NCBI RefSeq assembly: GCF_002370355.1
Contig: NZ_AP017929.1
Span: forward strand, 868,001-932,000
Direction: 5' to 3'
DNA: 64,000 nucleotides
Source of the DNA: Latilactobacillus sakei subsp. sakei DSM 20017 = JCM 1157
Lineage (GTDB): Bacteria; Bacillota; Bacilli; Lactobacillales; Lactobacillaceae
Shown here: positions 33,817 through 44,446 of the stretch, one piece after another
Layout of the letters: each line of letters opens with the position of its first letter
How positions within the stretch are numbered: position 1 is the stretch's first letter
Program-made: the position numbers and the translations under genes
The notes under the pieces: model-generated
The model's database searches: none
What the model was told of the DNA's origin: nothing
The model's input: the letters and a program-made list of their open reading frames with translations, nothing else

Positions 33817-34404
33817 GTGCGGTTATTAGAGGAACGTATTAAAAAAGATGGTCAGGTTTTAGGAGAAGATGTATTGAAGGTTGACAACTTCTTAAATCAT
33901 CAAGTTGATCCAGAACTCATGGCAGCGATGGGTGAAGAGTTTAAGCGATTATTTGAAGGTGCCCCAATTACTAAAATCCTAACGGTTGAATCATCAGGCA
34001 TTGCCCCAGCAGTCTTTTCTGGCCTTGCTTTCCACGTTCCCGTTGTTTTTGCACGTAAGCACAAGAGTTTAACACTCCAAGATAATATGTATAGCGCAAC
34101 TGTTTATTCATATACGAAGAAAGTTAACAACCACATTTCAATTTCTAAGAAATTCTTGAACGAAAACGATCGTGTTTTAGTGATTGATGATTTCTTAGCA
34201 AACGGTCAAGCAGTTGAAGGCTTATTAGAAATTATCGACCAAGCTGGTGCCCAACTCGAAGGGGTCGGCATTGTCATCGAAAAAACATTCCAAAAGGGTC
34301 GCGAGTTATTAGACCAACGCGGCATTCACGTTGAATCATTAGCACGGATTGCTGCTTTTGAACAAGGCGAAGTGGTCTTCCTAGACGAAAATAACGAAAA
34401 TTAA
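33817..34404 (+). CDS. xpt: Xanthine phosphoribosyltransferase
   Basis: This purine-salvage enzyme makes XMP from xanthine and PRPP. The 195 residues match Xpt, with [20 protein letters not shown] at the N-terminus and the PRPP-binding motif [20 protein letters not shown] (about residues 122-141). GTG 33817 stands 8 nt after AAGGGAG and gives the usual family N-terminus; an in-frame GTG at 33808 lies within the ribosome binding site and is unlikely. In many Firmicutes xpt is led by a purine riboswitch, but I see none in the 126 nt upstream. Confidence 0.94.
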   Translation: MRLLEERIKKDGQVLGEDVLKVDNFLNHQVDPELMAAMGEEFKRLFEGAPITKILTVESSGIAPAVFSGLAFHVPVVFARKHKSLTLQDNMYSATVYSYTKKVNNHISISKKFLNENDRVLVIDDFLANGQAVEGLLEIIDQAGAQLEGVGIVIEKTFQKGRELLDQRGIHVESLARIAAFEQGEVVFLDENNEN

Positions 34405-34408
34405 TTTG

Positions 34409-34455
34409 AAAAAGAGGCTGGGACAAAAGTAAAATTTGTCTCAGCCTCCTTTTTG
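34409..34455 (+). terminator. Terminator after xpt
   Basis: AAAAAGAGGCTGGGACAAA pairs with TTTGTCTCAGCCTCCTTTTT. Confidence 0.9.
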
Positions 34456-34477
34456 ATATCCGTACTTTAATAGTCTA

Positions 34478-34592
34478 AACGTGTTCTATAAGTCATATCC
34501 TTCCGGTTAACCCTGAATGTCAAACGATTGCTTACAGCAATCATTCACCATTCTGTGTTAATCCTCGGGATATCCCGACTTATGGCACACTC
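34478..34592 (-). repeat. Intergenic covarying hairpin element, minus orientation
   Basis: On the minus strand it begins GAGTGTGCC and ends ACACGTTTAG. Stem I is ATAAGTC/GACTTAT, the bulge GGG, stem II ATATCC/GGATAT, stem III TTAAC/GTTAA, and the apical hairpin GATTGCTGTAAGCAATC. It lies between two plus-strand genes and belongs with the copies at 37538 and 54861. Confidence 0.82.
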
Positions 34593-34712
34593 CCTTTTTT
34601 TGTGCGAAAAATATCAAGATTTAGTTAAAGTACTAGGTAGTTAGGGATAGAATTCGCTATAATAGAAGTATCTGAGAATTGAAGTCATGTGCATAAGAAA
34701 GTAGGTAGAAAG

Positions 34713-35825
34713 ATGCCAGTTATTTATCCGGGTCAAACGATTGGAATTATTGGAAATGATCAACGTGCGTACAAGTTGGCTTTAAAAGCTAAGGAAATGG
34801 GCTACCGCGTTGCGGCAATTGTCACCGAACAGACACAAGATTCATCATTAGCCGCAGTACTTGATATTCAGATTGAAGGCGATCCACAGCAATACGAAAC
34901 ACTCGCACGTTTAGGCGATTGTTGCCAGGTGCTCACGTATACGGATGAATCGCTCGATGAAACACTACTAGAACAGTTGGTTCAAGATTACAATGTCCCA
35001 CAAGGTAGCGATGCGCTCTCAATGACGCAAGATCGTTACCTCGAGAAGGTCTTTTTGAGTGATCTCAATATCAATATCTCACCATATGTGACGGTGGTTG
35101 ATAAGACGGATATTGAACAAGGGGTTGATTCAATTGGCTATCCCTGTATTTTAAAACCGATTCAACGCGGCTTCGGTCGGCAATATCATCAATACCTTGA
35201 ATCACCAGCCGATTTGGCCAAGATGGATGATACGTTGGAATTGGGTGCCTACTTATTAGAATCATGGGTCCCTAAACAACAAGAATTGGCCGTGATGGTT
35301 GCCAAGGATTATGAAGGCCAAGTTGTCACGTTACCGATTATTGAAAATCAGATGCAAGACCAAGATTTACAATTATCAATTACGCCGGCACGCATCGATC
35401 AAGATGTCGCAGAAGAAATTGAACGCTTAGCGACTGTGATTGGGCAAAACCTAGATTATATGGGCATCTTCGGGATTGAATTCTTCTTGACCGCGGATAT
35501 GAACATCTACGTTAAGCGAATTGTCACCGCACCACATGAAACTGGGGATGTGCTTAACCGCATTTTGAACTTTTCACAATATGAATACCACTTAAAGGCG
35601 ATTTGCCAGTTAGCAATTGGCCCTTCACGCTTAAATAATGCGGGTGTTTGTTTAAGAACAACGCCAGAACAATGGCCACTGATTCAAACACAAATGAAGA
35701 TTAAGCCGGATTGGTATTTCAATCGTTGCCAGACAATTGGTGCGCAAGAAAGTGGTTATATCACAGCTGTAGGGCATAATATTCAACCACTATTAGATAA
35801 TTTTGAAGCAGCGGAATTAATTTAA
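34713..35825 (+). CDS. purK: PurK-like ATP-grasp protein (diverged)
   Basis: The protein aligns in outline with N5-carboxyaminoimidazole ribonucleotide synthase: an N-terminal Rossmann-like part starting YPGQTIGIIGNDQRAYKLAL, a central ATP-grasp domain with YPCILKPIQRGFGRQYHQYL and AYLLESWVPKQQELAVMV, and a C-terminal cap. Several family signatures are altered: the usual GGGQLGRM is GNDQRAYKL, and the expected NEIAPRPHNSGH is replaced by VKRIVTAPHETGD. Catalytic competence as PurK is therefore doubtful. TATAAT lies at 34658-34663. I start at ATG 34713; a GTG at 34689 is in frame but has a weak ribosome binding site. purB follows after 55 nt. No purE is near. Confidence 0.72.
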   Translation: MPVIYPGQTIGIIGNDQRAYKLALKAKEMGYRVAAIVTEQTQDSSLAAVLDIQIEGDPQQYETLARLGDCCQVLTYTDESLDETLLEQLVQDYNVPQGSDALSMTQDRYLEKVFLSDLNINISPYVTVVDKTDIEQGVDSIGYPCILKPIQRGFGRQYHQYLESPADLAKMDDTLELGAYLLESWVPKQQELAVMVAKDYEGQVVTLPIIENQMQDQDLQLSITPARIDQDVAEEIERLATVIGQNLDYMGIFGIEFFLTADMNIYVKRIVTAPHETGDVLNRILNFSQYEYHLKAICQLAIGPSRLNNAGVCLRTTPEQWPLIQTQMKIKPDWYFNRCQTIGAQESGYITAVGHNIQPLLDNFEAAELI

Positions 35826-35880
35826 AAAGAAATCGACCGTTAGTTGATGCTTTCAACTGAACGTATTTGGAGGAAGAAAC

Positions 35881-37173
35881 ATGTTAGAACGTTATACACG
35901 CCCAGAAATGGGTGCCATCTGGACTACTGAGAATCGCTACCAAGCTTGGCTAGAAGTTGAGATTTTAGCCGTAGAAGCCTGGGCTAAATTAGGCGATATT
36001 CCAGCGGAAGACGCCGCTAAAGTGCGCGCTAATGCGAGCTTTGACGTTGAAGAAATTAACCGCCTAGAAGCAATTACACATCATGATGTGGTCGCCTTTA
36101 CTCGCGCAGTTTCAGAATCATTGGGTGCCGAAAAGAAATGGGTGCACTACGGTTTAACGTCTACAGATGTTGTTGATACAGCACAAGGCTATATTTTAAA
36201 ACAAGCCAACGACTTAATTCGGGCCGATATCGAACGGTTTATGGCCGTTTTGAAACAAAAAGCTTACGAATATCAAAATACGGTGATGATTGGCCGGACA
36301 CACGGTGTGCATGCTGAACCAACGACTTTCGGTTTGAAATTGGCGACTTGGTATGCTGAAATGAAACGGAATCAAGAACGTTTTGAACGGGCTGCAGCAG
36401 GCGTTGAAGCTGGTAAAATCAGTGGGGCAGTCGGTACTTTTGCGAATATCTCACCAGAAATCGAAGCTTACGTGACAGAAAATCTTGGTATTCGGGCGCA
36501 AGATATTTCAACACAAGTCTTGCCACGTGATTTGCATGCCGATTACATTAATACAATGGCAGTTGTCGCAACATCAATCGAACATTTTGCTACTGAAATT
36601 CGTCATTTACAACGTACCGAAGTTCGCGAAGTGGAAGAATTCTTTGCTAAAGGTCAAAAGGGCTCTTCAGCAATGCCACATAAACGCAATCCAATCAGTT
36701 CTGAAAATGTCAGTGGGTTAGCCCGTGTCATTCGTGGTCACGTCATCACGGGGATGGAAGATGTTTCATTATGGCATGAACGGGATATTTCACATAGTTC
36801 AGCAGAACGGATTATCTTGCCAGATACGACGATTTTATTAGATTACATCTTAAACCGGTTCACACGGATTATTGAAAAATTAACTGTTTTCCCAGAAAAA
36901 ATGAAAGCCGACATGAATTTAACGCACGGCTTGATTTACAGCCAACGAGTCTTATTGAAGTTAGTTGATTCTGGGTTAAGTCGAGAAGCAGCTTACGATT
37001 TGGTACAACCCAAAACAGCCCTTGCATGGGATGAACAAAAAGATTTCCGTCAATTATTAGAAGCAGATCCAAAAGTCATGGCACAATTAACACCAGCAGA
37101 AATGGACGACGCCTTCGACTACCACTGGCACCTCAGCCAAGTCCAAACAATCTTTGACAGAGTATTTAAATAA
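35881..37173 (+). CDS. purB: Adenylosuccinate lyase
   Basis: This enzyme converts adenylosuccinate to AMP plus fumarate, and SAICAR to AICAR, in purine synthesis. The 430 residues are usual. Seen are [20 protein letters not shown], the substrate-binding THHDVVAF, the histidine region [19 protein letters not shown] (about residues 137-155) and the fumarase-family signature [15 protein letters not shown] (about 261-275) with the catalytic Ser. GGAGGAAG precedes the ATG. It is probably cotranscribed with the PurK-like gene. Its stop codon overlaps the first base of an intergenic hairpin element. Confidence 0.97.
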   Translation: MLERYTRPEMGAIWTTENRYQAWLEVEILAVEAWAKLGDIPAEDAAKVRANASFDVEEINRLEAITHHDVVAFTRAVSESLGAEKKWVHYGLTSTDVVDTAQGYILKQANDLIRADIERFMAVLKQKAYEYQNTVMIGRTHGVHAEPTTFGLKLATWYAEMKRNQERFERAAAGVEAGKISGAVGTFANISPEIEAYVTENLGIRAQDISTQVLPRDLHADYINTMAVVATSIEHFATEIRHLQRTEVREVEEFFAKGQKGSSAMPHKRNPISSENVSGLARVIRGHVITGMEDVSLWHERDISHSSAERIILPDTTILLDYILNRFTRIIEKLTVFPEKMKADMNLTHGLIYSQRVLLKLVDSGLSREAAYDLVQPKTALAWDEQKDFRQLLEADPKVMAQLTPAEMDDAFDYHWHLSQVQTIFDRVFK

Positions 37174-37288
37174 GAGTGGTTTTGTTAGCGGGTAACTTCT
37201 GAGGATTAGGCTAATCAGGCGAATAACCGACAAAGTCGGTTGTTTGACTGAAGGACTAAACGCAAGAAGTTGCTAACAAAAGCACGTT
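37173..37288 (+). repeat. Intergenic covarying hairpin element
   Basis: AGAGTGG starts on the last base of the purB stop codon. Stem I is TTGTTAGC/GCTAACAA, then the bulge GGGT, stem II AACTTC/GAAGTT, TTAG/CTAA and the apical hairpin AACCGACAAAGTCGGTT. Ends GCACGTTT. Confidence 0.88.
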
Positions 37289-37296
37289 TCAAAATA

Positions 37297-37415
37297 AGAG
37301 TGGTTTTGCCAACGGGTAGGCTCTGAGCACTAGCAAAGCGTCGTGAATAAGCGATGGAATCGATTATTCACGATGCAAAGCTAGGCACAAGAGGTTGTTG
37401 GAAAAAGCACGTTTT
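37297..37415 (+). repeat. Intergenic covarying hairpin element
   Basis: Second unit, 8 nt after the first. Stem I is CCAAC/GTTGG, stem II CTCT/AGAG, stem III CTAGC/GCTAG. Ends GCACGTTT. Confidence 0.85.
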
Positions 37416-37420
37416 AAATA

Positions 37421-37462
37421 AGAGTGGTTTTGCCAACGGGTAGGCTCTGAGCACTACTCAAA
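37421..37462 (+). repeat. Truncated intergenic hairpin element
   Basis: The left 42 nt repeat the unit at 37297 base for base as far as GAGCACTA, then stop at the terminator. It is a broken third unit. Confidence 0.75.
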
Positions 37463-37466
37463 CATC

Positions 37467-37516
37467 AAAAAAACGGCGCTGGGACAAAATTAATTTTGTC
37501 TTTAGCGCCGTTTTTT
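37467..37516. terminator. Terminator with common core
   Basis: AAAAAAACGGCGCTGGGACA with TGTCTTTAGCGCCGTTTTTT. It follows the purB hairpin array and may also end the minus-strand lacI transcript. Confidence 0.88.
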
Positions 37517-37537
37517 GTATTCAAATTTTGATAGTTT

Positions 37538-37652
37538 AAACGTGTTCTATCAGTCATCTCTTTACGGTTAATGCCGAATGGCAAACGATTGCTGGCGCAA
37601 TCATTCGCCACTCTCTGTTAATCCTCAGGAGATACCCGACTGATGGCACACT
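37538..37652 (-). repeat. Intergenic covarying hairpin element, minus orientation
   Basis: On the minus strand, AAGTGTGCC to ACACGTTTAA. Stem I is ATCAGTC/GACTGAT, stem II ATCTC/GAGAT, and the apical hairpin GATTGCGCCAGCAATC. It starts about 9 nt after the restored stop codon of the frameshifted lacI gene (37661-37663), which supports that stop as the original one. Confidence 0.83.
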
Positions 37653-37660
37653 TTCGTTTT

Positions 37661-38600
37661 TTAGCGCCAAATAAATTCCGATTCAAATGGACATTCATGG
37701 TGTTGATTGCTGAGGGCCAGTTCAAAGGCCTTTTGTCCCAGTGTGAAGAAGTGGTGGTCAATCGTTGGCATTTTTTAGGAGGAGACTCGAGAGTTGCTTT
37801 TCCTGCCCAATTAAAATGGGGACGGGGAGTTGGTGGTCCAAATGATATTGCCGCACGCCAGCCGCGATATCATCACCATTAGTAAAATAGCAATTAAGAG
37901 CTGGTTGGCGTGCAATCAGTTGTTCGGCGGCGCGGTAGCCATCTTCAAAAGAGCGCATGCCACCAATCATCAATTGCTGATCCGGCTTTTGGTGAAAAAT
38001 CTGTTGATAAGCGCCCGTGACAGCCACCCAAGTGGGGCTTTTGGCTAAATTGCGGCTCAAGAGTAGCCCGATTTGTTGAACCTCAAGCGATTTAAGGTAG
38101 TTAAATGCGGCTAAATAGGCCGGTTCACGGTTGGAATACACCGCTGAAATATGGTGCTGCCCCGGATTTTCACAGCAAACAATCTGACCGTAGCGTGTAT
38201 AGTCTTCTAAAACTGCAAGCGGCAGTTCGTGCGAGGTAAAAATCAACGCCGTAAAATTCTTCCGCTTCAACTGCTCGAGGTAATCGCGCTCAACGGTTCG
38301 GTTGTACTCAGAAGGCAGTAACACAATGTGATAGCCACTCGAAAAAGCGGCGTCCATGATCCCATTTAAGAGTTGATTGAAATAGGGATGGTCATTGTGT
38401 GGTAGGACGACCCCAATATTTTTATTTTGGCCAAAGCTTAAATCACGCGCCAAACTATTGGGGACGTAATCCAGTTGCTTGATGACCGCTTCAATCGCTT
38501 CTTTGGCAGCGTCAGACACGTATTTTTGTTGATTTAAAACGCGGGAGACGGTCGAAACCGAATAGCCGCTTTTTCTAGCAATATCACGAATGGTTGGCAT
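37661..38600 (-). pseudogene. LacI family transcriptional regulator, frameshifted near the C-terminus
   Basis: The N-terminal HTH is MPTIRDIARKSGYSVSTVSR, then a periplasmic-binding-protein-like sensor domain. The frame stops at 37758-37760, giving 280 residues, short for the family. Past a run of six A (plus-strand T 37771-37776), the next frame continues MPTIDHHFFTLGQKAFELAL, exactly what LacI proteins have at this point, to a stop at 37661-37663. Removing one A restores about 312 residues. The truncated product lacks part of the C-terminal subdomain and could be unstable or constitutive. It lies 4 nt behind the HAD phosphatase gene, so the two form an operon. The operator and regulated genes are unknown. 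Confidence 0.85.
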
Positions 38601-38604
38601 GATT

Positions 38605-39429
38605 TTAACCTACTTTTTGATTAACTTTTGTAATGTATTTTTTAATCCCGTAGCTAAAGCCACTATGATGATTGGTTTTAGTAATAAATTGACCGGCAGC
38701 TTGAATTTGATCACTTGCATTGCCCATCACAATTGGGTGCCCGACGATGCTTAACATCGATAAGTCGTTTTGACCTGCACCAAAAGCAGCACAGTCGGCG
38801 GGCGTCAAGCCGGCATTTTTGAGAATAGTCATTAAGGCCTGTGCTTTAGTGGCTTGTTGACTGGTGATTTCTACGTACATTGTACCTGATTGTTGGACGG
38901 AAAGGCCAGGTAAGTGAAGTTGGTCAATGAATTGTAGAACGGCTGTGCGTTGTTCATCTTCTGGCACCATCAGCATCACCTTAAAAATTTTAATGAATGG
39001 ATTTTTCAACTGGTCGTCAAAATTAATGATGGTTGGTAAGAGCCCGGTGAGTTGGGCCTCAGTTTCAATTCCGGCATCAATTTTTTGTGTGTACCAATGC
39101 TGTAAATCATAAGCACTTAAACTAATGTCGCTAAATTCGGTTTGTAATGCAGCGACTAGTTGTGCGACAGTTGTTGTTACGAGTGGATATTCGGCTAAGA
39201 CCATGGGGAATAAATCGGTAGGTTTGTAGATGAGGCCGCCATTAAAAGCAACTTGTGGGGTTGTCAGTGCGAGTTGCTCAACCGTCGCCTGCATTTCTTG
39301 CGGCGAACGGGCTGAAACTAATGAGATTGGTAGCGGGCTTGTTTTGACCGTTGCGATATCTTTTTCGGAAAGTTGTCCCGCCTGGTTTAACAATGTGCCA
39401 TCTAAGTCAGAAAAAATATATTTAATCAT
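38605..39429 (-). CDS. Cof-type HAD hydrolase
   Basis: This 274-residue cytoplasmic phosphatase of the haloacid dehalogenase Cof/IIB group probably acts on a sugar phosphate or flavin-type phosphate. Motif I is IFSDLDGTLLN with the nucleophile Asp and acid Asp. A C2 cap domain occupies about 80-190. The C-terminal FGAGQNDLSMLSIVGHPIVM is motif IV in the form GxGxND. The frame is open four codons further, but AAAGGTGG stands 8 nt before ATG 39429. It is followed by the LacI-type regulator in the same operon, which suggests a sugar-linked role. Confidence 0.9.
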   Translation of the reverse strand: MIKYIFSDLDGTLLNQAGQLSEKDIATVKTSPLPISLVSARSPQEMQATVEQLALTTPQVAFNGGLIYKPTDLFPMVLAEYPLVTTTVAQLVAALQTEFSDISLSAYDLQHWYTQKIDAGIETEAQLTGLLPTIINFDDQLKNPFIKIFKVMLMVPEDEQRTAVLQFIDQLHLPGLSVQQSGTMYVEITSQQATKAQALMTILKNAGLTPADCAAFGAGQNDLSMLSIVGHPIVMGNASDQIQAAGQFITKTNHHSGFSYGIKKYITKVNQKVG

Positions 39430-39602
39430 AATGAATGCCACCTTTCTTGGATTAATGTGAGTATAATTTATGAAACGCGTCCCAGGTCAAGGCATAAGAT
39501 TGACCAGAATTGTAATCCGGTTACTAAGGCGTGTTCGCTTTTTTCTACCTATCTAGTTTGTTATAATAAAGACTAATTGCAATTACGGAAGGATGACTAT
39601 AT

Positions 39603-41852
39603 TTGTCTGAACAAGAGCTCTTAAAAGGAATGAATCCCGAACAAGCTGAGGCGGTTCTAACAACTGAAGGGCCACTGTTAATTATGGCGGGTGCCGGCAG
39701 TGGTAAAACGCGGGTGTTAACGCACCGTGTTGCGTATTTAATTGAAGAAAAACATGTATTGCCATGGCGCATTTTAGCCATCACTTTTACCAATAAAGCA
39801 GCGCGCGAAATGCGTGAACGGGTGGGCAACTTACTAGGCGAAGGTGCTCAAGATGTTTGGGTTTCAACCTTCCATGCCCTTTGTGTGCGGATTTTACGAC
39901 GTGAAATTGAACAAATCGGCTATAACCGGGCCTTCACGATTGCGGATCCTTCTGAACAATTGACGTTGATGCGCCATGTTTGTCGGGACTTAAATATCGA
40001 TACTAAAAAATATGAACCCAAAGCAATTTTAGGGACAATCAGTAAAGCAAAAAATGCGCTTCAAACACCAGCGGACTATCAAGGTTTAGCGAATGGGCCA
40101 TTTGAAAAGATGGCGGCCAAATGCTATACAGAATACCAAAAACGACTCCATCAAAACCAAGCACTTGATTTTGATGATTTAATCATGCAAACAATTCGCT
40201 TATTTAGAGAAAATAAGGAAACTTTGGCACATTATCAAGAAAAATTCCAATACATTCACGTTGACGAATATCAAGATACTAATGAAGCGCAATACACATT
40301 GGTGAATATGTTAGCTGAGAAGTATCAAAATCTCTGTGTTGTTGGGGATGCCGATCAAAGTATTTACGGTTGGCGGGGTGCTGATATCAGCAATATCATG
40401 AACTTTGAACATGATTATCCAGACGCTAAATCAGTGATGTTGGAACAAAATTACCGGTCAACCAAGACCATTTTGGAAGCCGCTAATGGGGTCATTAACC
40501 GCAATACTTTCCGGAAACCAAAGGAATTGTGGACCCAAAATGAAGAAGGCCAACCGATTACGTATTATCGAGGCCAGAGTGAACGCGACGAATCTTTATT
40601 TGTCATCACGAAGATCCAAGAAGAAATGCAAAAAAATAACCGTAAATACGGCGACTTTGCAGTGTTATATCGGACTAATGCGCAATCTCGGACAATTGAA
40701 GAAGCGTTTGTTAAAGCTAACATGCCTTATAAAATGGTCGGCGGACACAAATTCTACGACCGGAAAGAAATTAAGGATATCCTCGCTTATTTACGTTTAG
40801 TCGTTAATGCGGCCGATTCAATGAGTTTTGAACGGATCGTCAACAGCCCTAAACGGGGGATTGGCCCTGGCACGCTTGAAAAATTAGGGCAGTTTGCCGA
40901 TGATCACCAATGGTCATTATTGGAAGCGGCACAAAATGCTGAATTATCAACGATTCCCGCTAGAAGTCGCAATACTTTAATCGACTTTGGGAACGTCATT
41001 GGTGATTTAGCGAAGATGCGTGAATTCTTAAACGTGACGGACTTGACCGAACAATTATTGGACAAGACCGGCTACAAGAAGGCACTTGAAGTTGAAAATA
41101 CACTAGAATCACAAACCCGTTTAGAAAATATTGAAGAATTACTATCTGTAACGAAACAATTTGATGAGCATTATGAACCCGAAGAAGAAGACAGTGATTT
41201 ATTTGTGGACTTCTTAGCGGAATTATCATTGGTTTCTGATTTGGATTCTGTTGAAGAAGAAGCTAGTGAAGTCACGATGATGACCTTGCATGCGGCTAAA
41301 GGCCTTGAGTTCCCAGTAGTCTTTTTAATGGGGATGGAAGAAGGTATTTTCCCACTATCACGGGCGTTATTGGAAGAAGACGAGTTAGAAGAAGAACGGC
41401 GTTTGGCGTATGTTGGAATTACCCGTGCTGAAAGTAAGCTTTATTTAACGAATGCTTATTCACGGATGTTGTATGGTCGTCAACAAAGTAACCAAGCTTC
41501 ACGATTTGTTGGTGAAATTGATGATAAATTATTGGATTACGCGAGCGGCAATGCCGGCAGTATTCCAGAACGTAAGCTACCATTTGGCAAGTCGAATAGC
41601 TACGCCAGAGCAACCGCTACGACGTATAACGGGCCTAAAACAACCACTAGTCATAAAATTGCCGATACAACCGGTGGCGATAAGAGTGGTAGTTGGCAAG
41701 CGGGCCAAAAAGTCCAACATAAGAAGTGGGGCATTGGCACAGTCGTCAAGGTCAACGGCACAGGCGGCGACCAAGAACTAGACATCGCCTTCAAGGAACA
41801 AGGTGTCAAGAGACTACTAGCAAGCTTTGCACCAATAGAAAAAGTAGAATAA
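39603..41852 (+). CDS. pcrA: ATP-dependent DNA helicase PcrA (UvrD/Rep family)
   Basis: This superfamily 1 3'-5' DNA helicase acts in repair and plasmid replication. The 749 residues show the Walker A MAGAGSGKTRVLTHRVAYL (about residues 30-48), ITFTNKAAREM, motif II YIHVDEYQDTN, VVGDADQSIYGWRGADISN, LEQNYRST, motif V/VI VTMMTLHAAKGLEFPVVFL and YVGITRAESKLYL, and the C-terminal PcrA tail with a KKWGIGTVVKV stretch. It starts at TTG behind GGAAGGA; this aligns with the family N-terminus. TATAAT lies at 39562-39567. The stop codon overlaps the first unit of a four-unit hairpin array, and ligA follows. Confidence 0.97.
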   Translation: MSEQELLKGMNPEQAEAVLTTEGPLLIMAGAGSGKTRVLTHRVAYLIEEKHVLPWRILAITFTNKAAREMRERVGNLLGEGAQDVWVSTFHALCVRILRREIEQIGYNRAFTIADPSEQLTLMRHVCRDLNIDTKKYEPKAILGTISKAKNALQTPADYQGLANGPFEKMAAKCYTEYQKRLHQNQALDFDDLIMQTIRLFRENKETLAHYQEKFQYIHVDEYQDTNEAQYTLVNMLAEKYQNLCVVGDADQSIYGWRGADISNIMNFEHDYPDAKSVMLEQNYRSTKTILEAANGVINRNTFRKPKELWTQNEEGQPITYYRGQSERDESLFVITKIQEEMQKNNRKYGDFAVLYRTNAQSRTIEEAFVKANMPYKMVGGHKFYDRKEIKDILAYLRLVVNAADSMSFERIVNSPKRGIGPGTLEKLGQFADDHQWSLLEAAQNAELSTIPARSRNTLIDFGNVIGDLAKMREFLNVTDLTEQLLDKTGYKKALEVENTLESQTRLENIEELLSVTKQFDEHYEPEEEDSDLFVDFLAELSLVSDLDSVEEEASEVTMMTLHAAKGLEFPVVFLMGMEEGIFPLSRALLEEDELEEERRLAYVGITRAESKLYLTNAYSRMLYGRQQSNQASRFVGEIDDKLLDYASGNAGSIPERKLPFGKSNSYARATATTYNGPKTTTSHKIADTTGGDKSGSWQAGQKVQHKKWGIGTVVKVNGTGGDQELDIAFKEQGVKRLLASFAPIEKVE

Positions 41853-41933
41853 AGTGCGCAAGCAGGCGATTATACTCTGAGGATTAGTGTAATACCGCAA
41901 ATAACCGGAAGAGTACGCTGCTGGAGCACGTTT
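41851..41933 (+). repeat. Short form of the intergenic hairpin element
   Basis: AAAGTGCG overlaps the pcrA stop codon. Stem I is AGCAGGCG/CGCTGCT with one unpaired base, stem II TACTCT/AGAGTA, and the loop holds GAGGATTAG and AACCGGAA. Ends GCACGTTT. Length 83 nt. Confidence 0.8.
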
Positions 41934-41939
41934 AAAATC

Positions 41940-42054
41940 AGAGTGTCTTTTTACACGGGTAGTTTCTGAGTATAGCTCAGTCTGTCAAATAATCGATGCA
42001 ATCGATTATTTGACAGACGTGGCTAGACGGAAGAAATTGTGTCAAAAACACGTT
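41940..42054 (+). repeat. Intergenic covarying hairpin element
   Basis: Second of four tandem units, after a 6-nt gap. Stem I is ACAC/GTGT with T5/A5 outside it, stem II AGTTTCT/AGAAATT. The apical hairpin is AATAATCGAT/ATCGATTATT with GCA as loop. Ends ACACGTTT. Confidence 0.85.
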
Positions 42055-42061
42055 TAAAATC

Positions 42062-42181
42062 AGAGTGGCTTTTTGTTGTGTTTAGCAACTGAGCATTAAT
42101 ACAAAATAGCACTTAATCAAGGTTTTAAGATTAAGGGATATTTTAGATTAAGCGGAAGTTGTTACAACAAAAAGCACGTTT
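42062..42181 (+). repeat. Intergenic covarying hairpin element
   Basis: Third unit. Stem I is TTTTTGTTGT/ACAACAAAAA, stem II AGCAACT/AGTTGTT. The apical hairpin is CTTAATC/GATTAAG. Ends GCACGTTT. Confidence 0.85.
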
Positions 42182-42188
42182 CAAAATC

Positions 42189-44381
<2,193 letters not shown>

Positions 44382-44387
44382 AACCAA

Positions 44388-44418
44388 GAGCGCGCGTTTA
44401 ATTTATTTAACGCGCTTT
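44388..44418 (+). terminator. Hairpin between ligA and camS
   Basis: AGAGCGCGCGTTTAA and TTAACGCGCTTTAA pair around ATTTA. Only three T follow, so it may be a weak ligA terminator or a leader structure for camS. Confidence 0.5.
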
Positions 44419-44446
44419 AATCGGAATTAAGGAGGCACCATTCTCA

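Noticed and set aside
37643-37882. 79-codon plus-strand frame starting near 37643
   Set aside because: It covers the end of a hairpin element and lies antisense to the real LacI tail, which shows family residues in the other direction.
39466-39540. Possible hairpin-element copy before pcrA
   Set aside because: GAAACGCGT and GGCGTGTTCGC vaguely recall element ends, but the arms do not pair and the inner motifs are missing.
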